A stretch of DNA of 64,000 bases. Source: Fusarium oxysporum f. sp. lycopersici 4287 (Eukaryota; Ascomycota; Sordariomycetes; Hypocreales; Nectriaceae). The DNA lies in assembly GCF_000149955.1 (NCBI RefSeq), contig NC_030986.1, positions 305,298-369,297 on the forward strand, read 5' to 3'. Below the pieces are notes generated by a model. It saw only the letters and a list, made by a program, of their open reading frames with translations. It searched no databases and was not told where the DNA came from. The position numbers and the translations under genes are program-made. Positions 63,067 to 64,000 of the stretch are shown piece by piece. Position 1 is the first letter of the stretch. Each line of letters opens with the position of its first letter.

Positions 63067-63882
63067 ATGAATCAAGAGAGACGCGAGCAGATCGCAGCCG
63101 CTCTTCGTCAGTATCGTGAAATGGTATTGCAGCACAATTCGTTCTTGCTCTGCACCCTAGTAGAAAAGGTCGAGGCCCAGCCTGCTCCGCCGAATTGTCC
63201 AGAATCCGTCGCACAGGAGCTACGAATGCAAGCTATCAATGAACTCATAGAGGTTCCTGAGTCTATCAAATTGCTACTAGATGTCCTTGATGAGGGTGTA
63301 ATCTCTTTATTGATCTCTTCGGCCTCGCTGGAAGGTGTGGATGACGACCCAGTCGACCCCTCGCTAAGAAGAGAATACTTCGCCGGCCTCAAGGCAAAGA
63401 TTGAAGAGAGGGGAGTGGAGGTTGCCGAATTTCCGCCGTCAGATTTGGAGTACCTCTGCACACTTGTTAGTGGTATCACGGGTCCGGGACTTCCATTCCA
63501 TTGAGATGCATCTCAGTTCGACTTCATCACCCCTCTACGACGCGGAAAGATGAAGGACATGATGGAGGCTGTCGGTGTACCAGTACGGAATGATGCAGGA
63601 GAAGTGGAACACAATCAACTCACGTGGCTCTGGGAGGAATGGGAGATTGCCATAGCGTTCAGGATTGGTGGTGGTCCTCGCGGTTGGGGTGGCTCATACG
63701 CCCTGTACTGCAAGAATAAGGACAGAGAGCAATGGAAATGGAGATATGGAGTTCATGATGAAGAGTGGTATAGCGATGTCCATGAGAATGTCGAGGGACT
63801 TTTCGGCTTCTATGCTCACTTTAATGAGCAAACTGAGGAAGAGCTCGAGGATGACATAACTAGCTTGTCAGCACTCGTATGA
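63067..63882 (+). pseudogene. Possible SUKH (SMI1/KNR4)-like gene interrupted by in-frame TGA
   Basis: From the Met at 63067 (MNQERREQIAAALRQYREMV) the frame runs 145 codons to TGA at 63502-63504. It then continues in the same frame for 125 codons to a TGA at 63880-63882. The two halves read as one protein: PPSDLEYLCTLVSGITGPGL before the stop, and QFDFITPLRRGKMKDMMEAV, WLWEEWEIAIAFRIGGG, LYCKNKDREQWKWRYGVHD and FGFYAHFNE after it. The LEYL...NGI-like helix followed by a W-rich second half loosely resembles SUKH/SMI1-KNR4 proteins; this is a weak impression. The simplest reading is a nonsense mutation in a recently active gene. Context TGAGAT is not the known fungal readthrough motif TGACTA. 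Confidence 0.5.
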
Positions 63883-64000
63883 TGACTGTAGGTGAACAAA
63901 GTTCTAGCATTCTAATAAGGACAATACCCTGCTGCCCCTAGAACAAGCTTTCCGCTAAGCAATATAAGCTTTTCACTCCTAATAATGATAAATAACTATA

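Noticed and set aside
63502..63504. Programmed stop-codon readthrough
   Set aside because: The context TGAGAT is not the efficient TGACTA motif known for fungal readthrough; a nonsense mutation is simpler. Kept as a finding without the readthrough claim.
1..64000. CRISPR arrays, bacterial operons, ribosome binding sites, rRNA
   Set aside because: None seen; genes have spliceosomal introns and eukaryotic families throughout.

Overview
The window is nuclear DNA of a filamentous ascomycete, most likely a Sordariomycete close to Fusarium. The evidence is short introns (about 50-105 nt) with GTAAGT-like donors and CTAAC/CTGAC-type branch sites, Zn2Cys6 and fungal bZIP regulators, a multimodular NRPS, DHA2 and sugar-type MFS carriers, and a fungal quinate-utilization gene set. 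Genes are monocistronic, often in divergent pairs. Exon joins below were worked out by hand from splice signals and reading phase; no transcript data were available.

Layout. 0-6.7 kb: the end of an allantoate/nicotinate-type MFS carrier, an isocitrate lyase/PEP-mutase family enzyme, a bZIP regulator divergent from an NmrA/isoflavone-reductase-like protein, and an unrecognised Pro/Tyr-rich protein. 6.7-9.1 kb: a gene-poor tract with a decayed geranylgeranyl-diphosphate synthase. 9.1-13 kb: a secreted GH3 beta-xylosidase with a cluster of CreA-type sites upstream, and a membrane-anchored METTL24-like protein. 13.4-29.5 kb: a probable secondary-metabolite locus with an MFSD5-like carrier, a 2560-residue NRPS (C*-A-T-C-A-T-C), an AhpD-like protein, an enoyl-reductase-like MDR enzyme and a DHA2 efflux pump. 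30.7 kb: tRNA-Thr(AGU). 31.8-42 kb: a regulator carrying both C2H2 and Zn2Cys6 fingers, a maltose-permease-type carrier divergent from a GH36 alpha-galactosidase, and a secreted FAD oxidoreductase. 42.3-44.3 kb: two head-to-head pseudogenes (a methyltransferase and an ADGF-type adenosine deaminase).

44.5-53.7 kb is a quinate/shikimate catabolic cluster: a shikimate-dehydrogenase-like enzyme, a QutA-type activator, a QutR-type repressor (an AROM-derived pseudo-enzyme), 3-dehydroshikimate dehydratase and quinate dehydrogenase. Three promoters in the cluster carry a CGG-N12-CCG site, and a fourth has a near match. This looks like a cluster-specific binding site. No permease or catabolic dehydroquinase of the pathway is visible here.

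54.8-64 kb is a fast-evolving tail. It holds three paralogous orphan zinc-finger proteins sharing the same Cys/His spacing (one frameshifted), a small unknown gene, and a gene interrupted by an in-frame TGA.

The most unusual items are the NRPS (its first A domain lacks the Asp that binds the alpha-amino group, and its first C domain lacks the catalytic His), the CGG-N12-CCG regulon, the zinc-finger paralog family, and a 35-bp near-identical sequence upstream of two regulator genes 16.8 kb apart.
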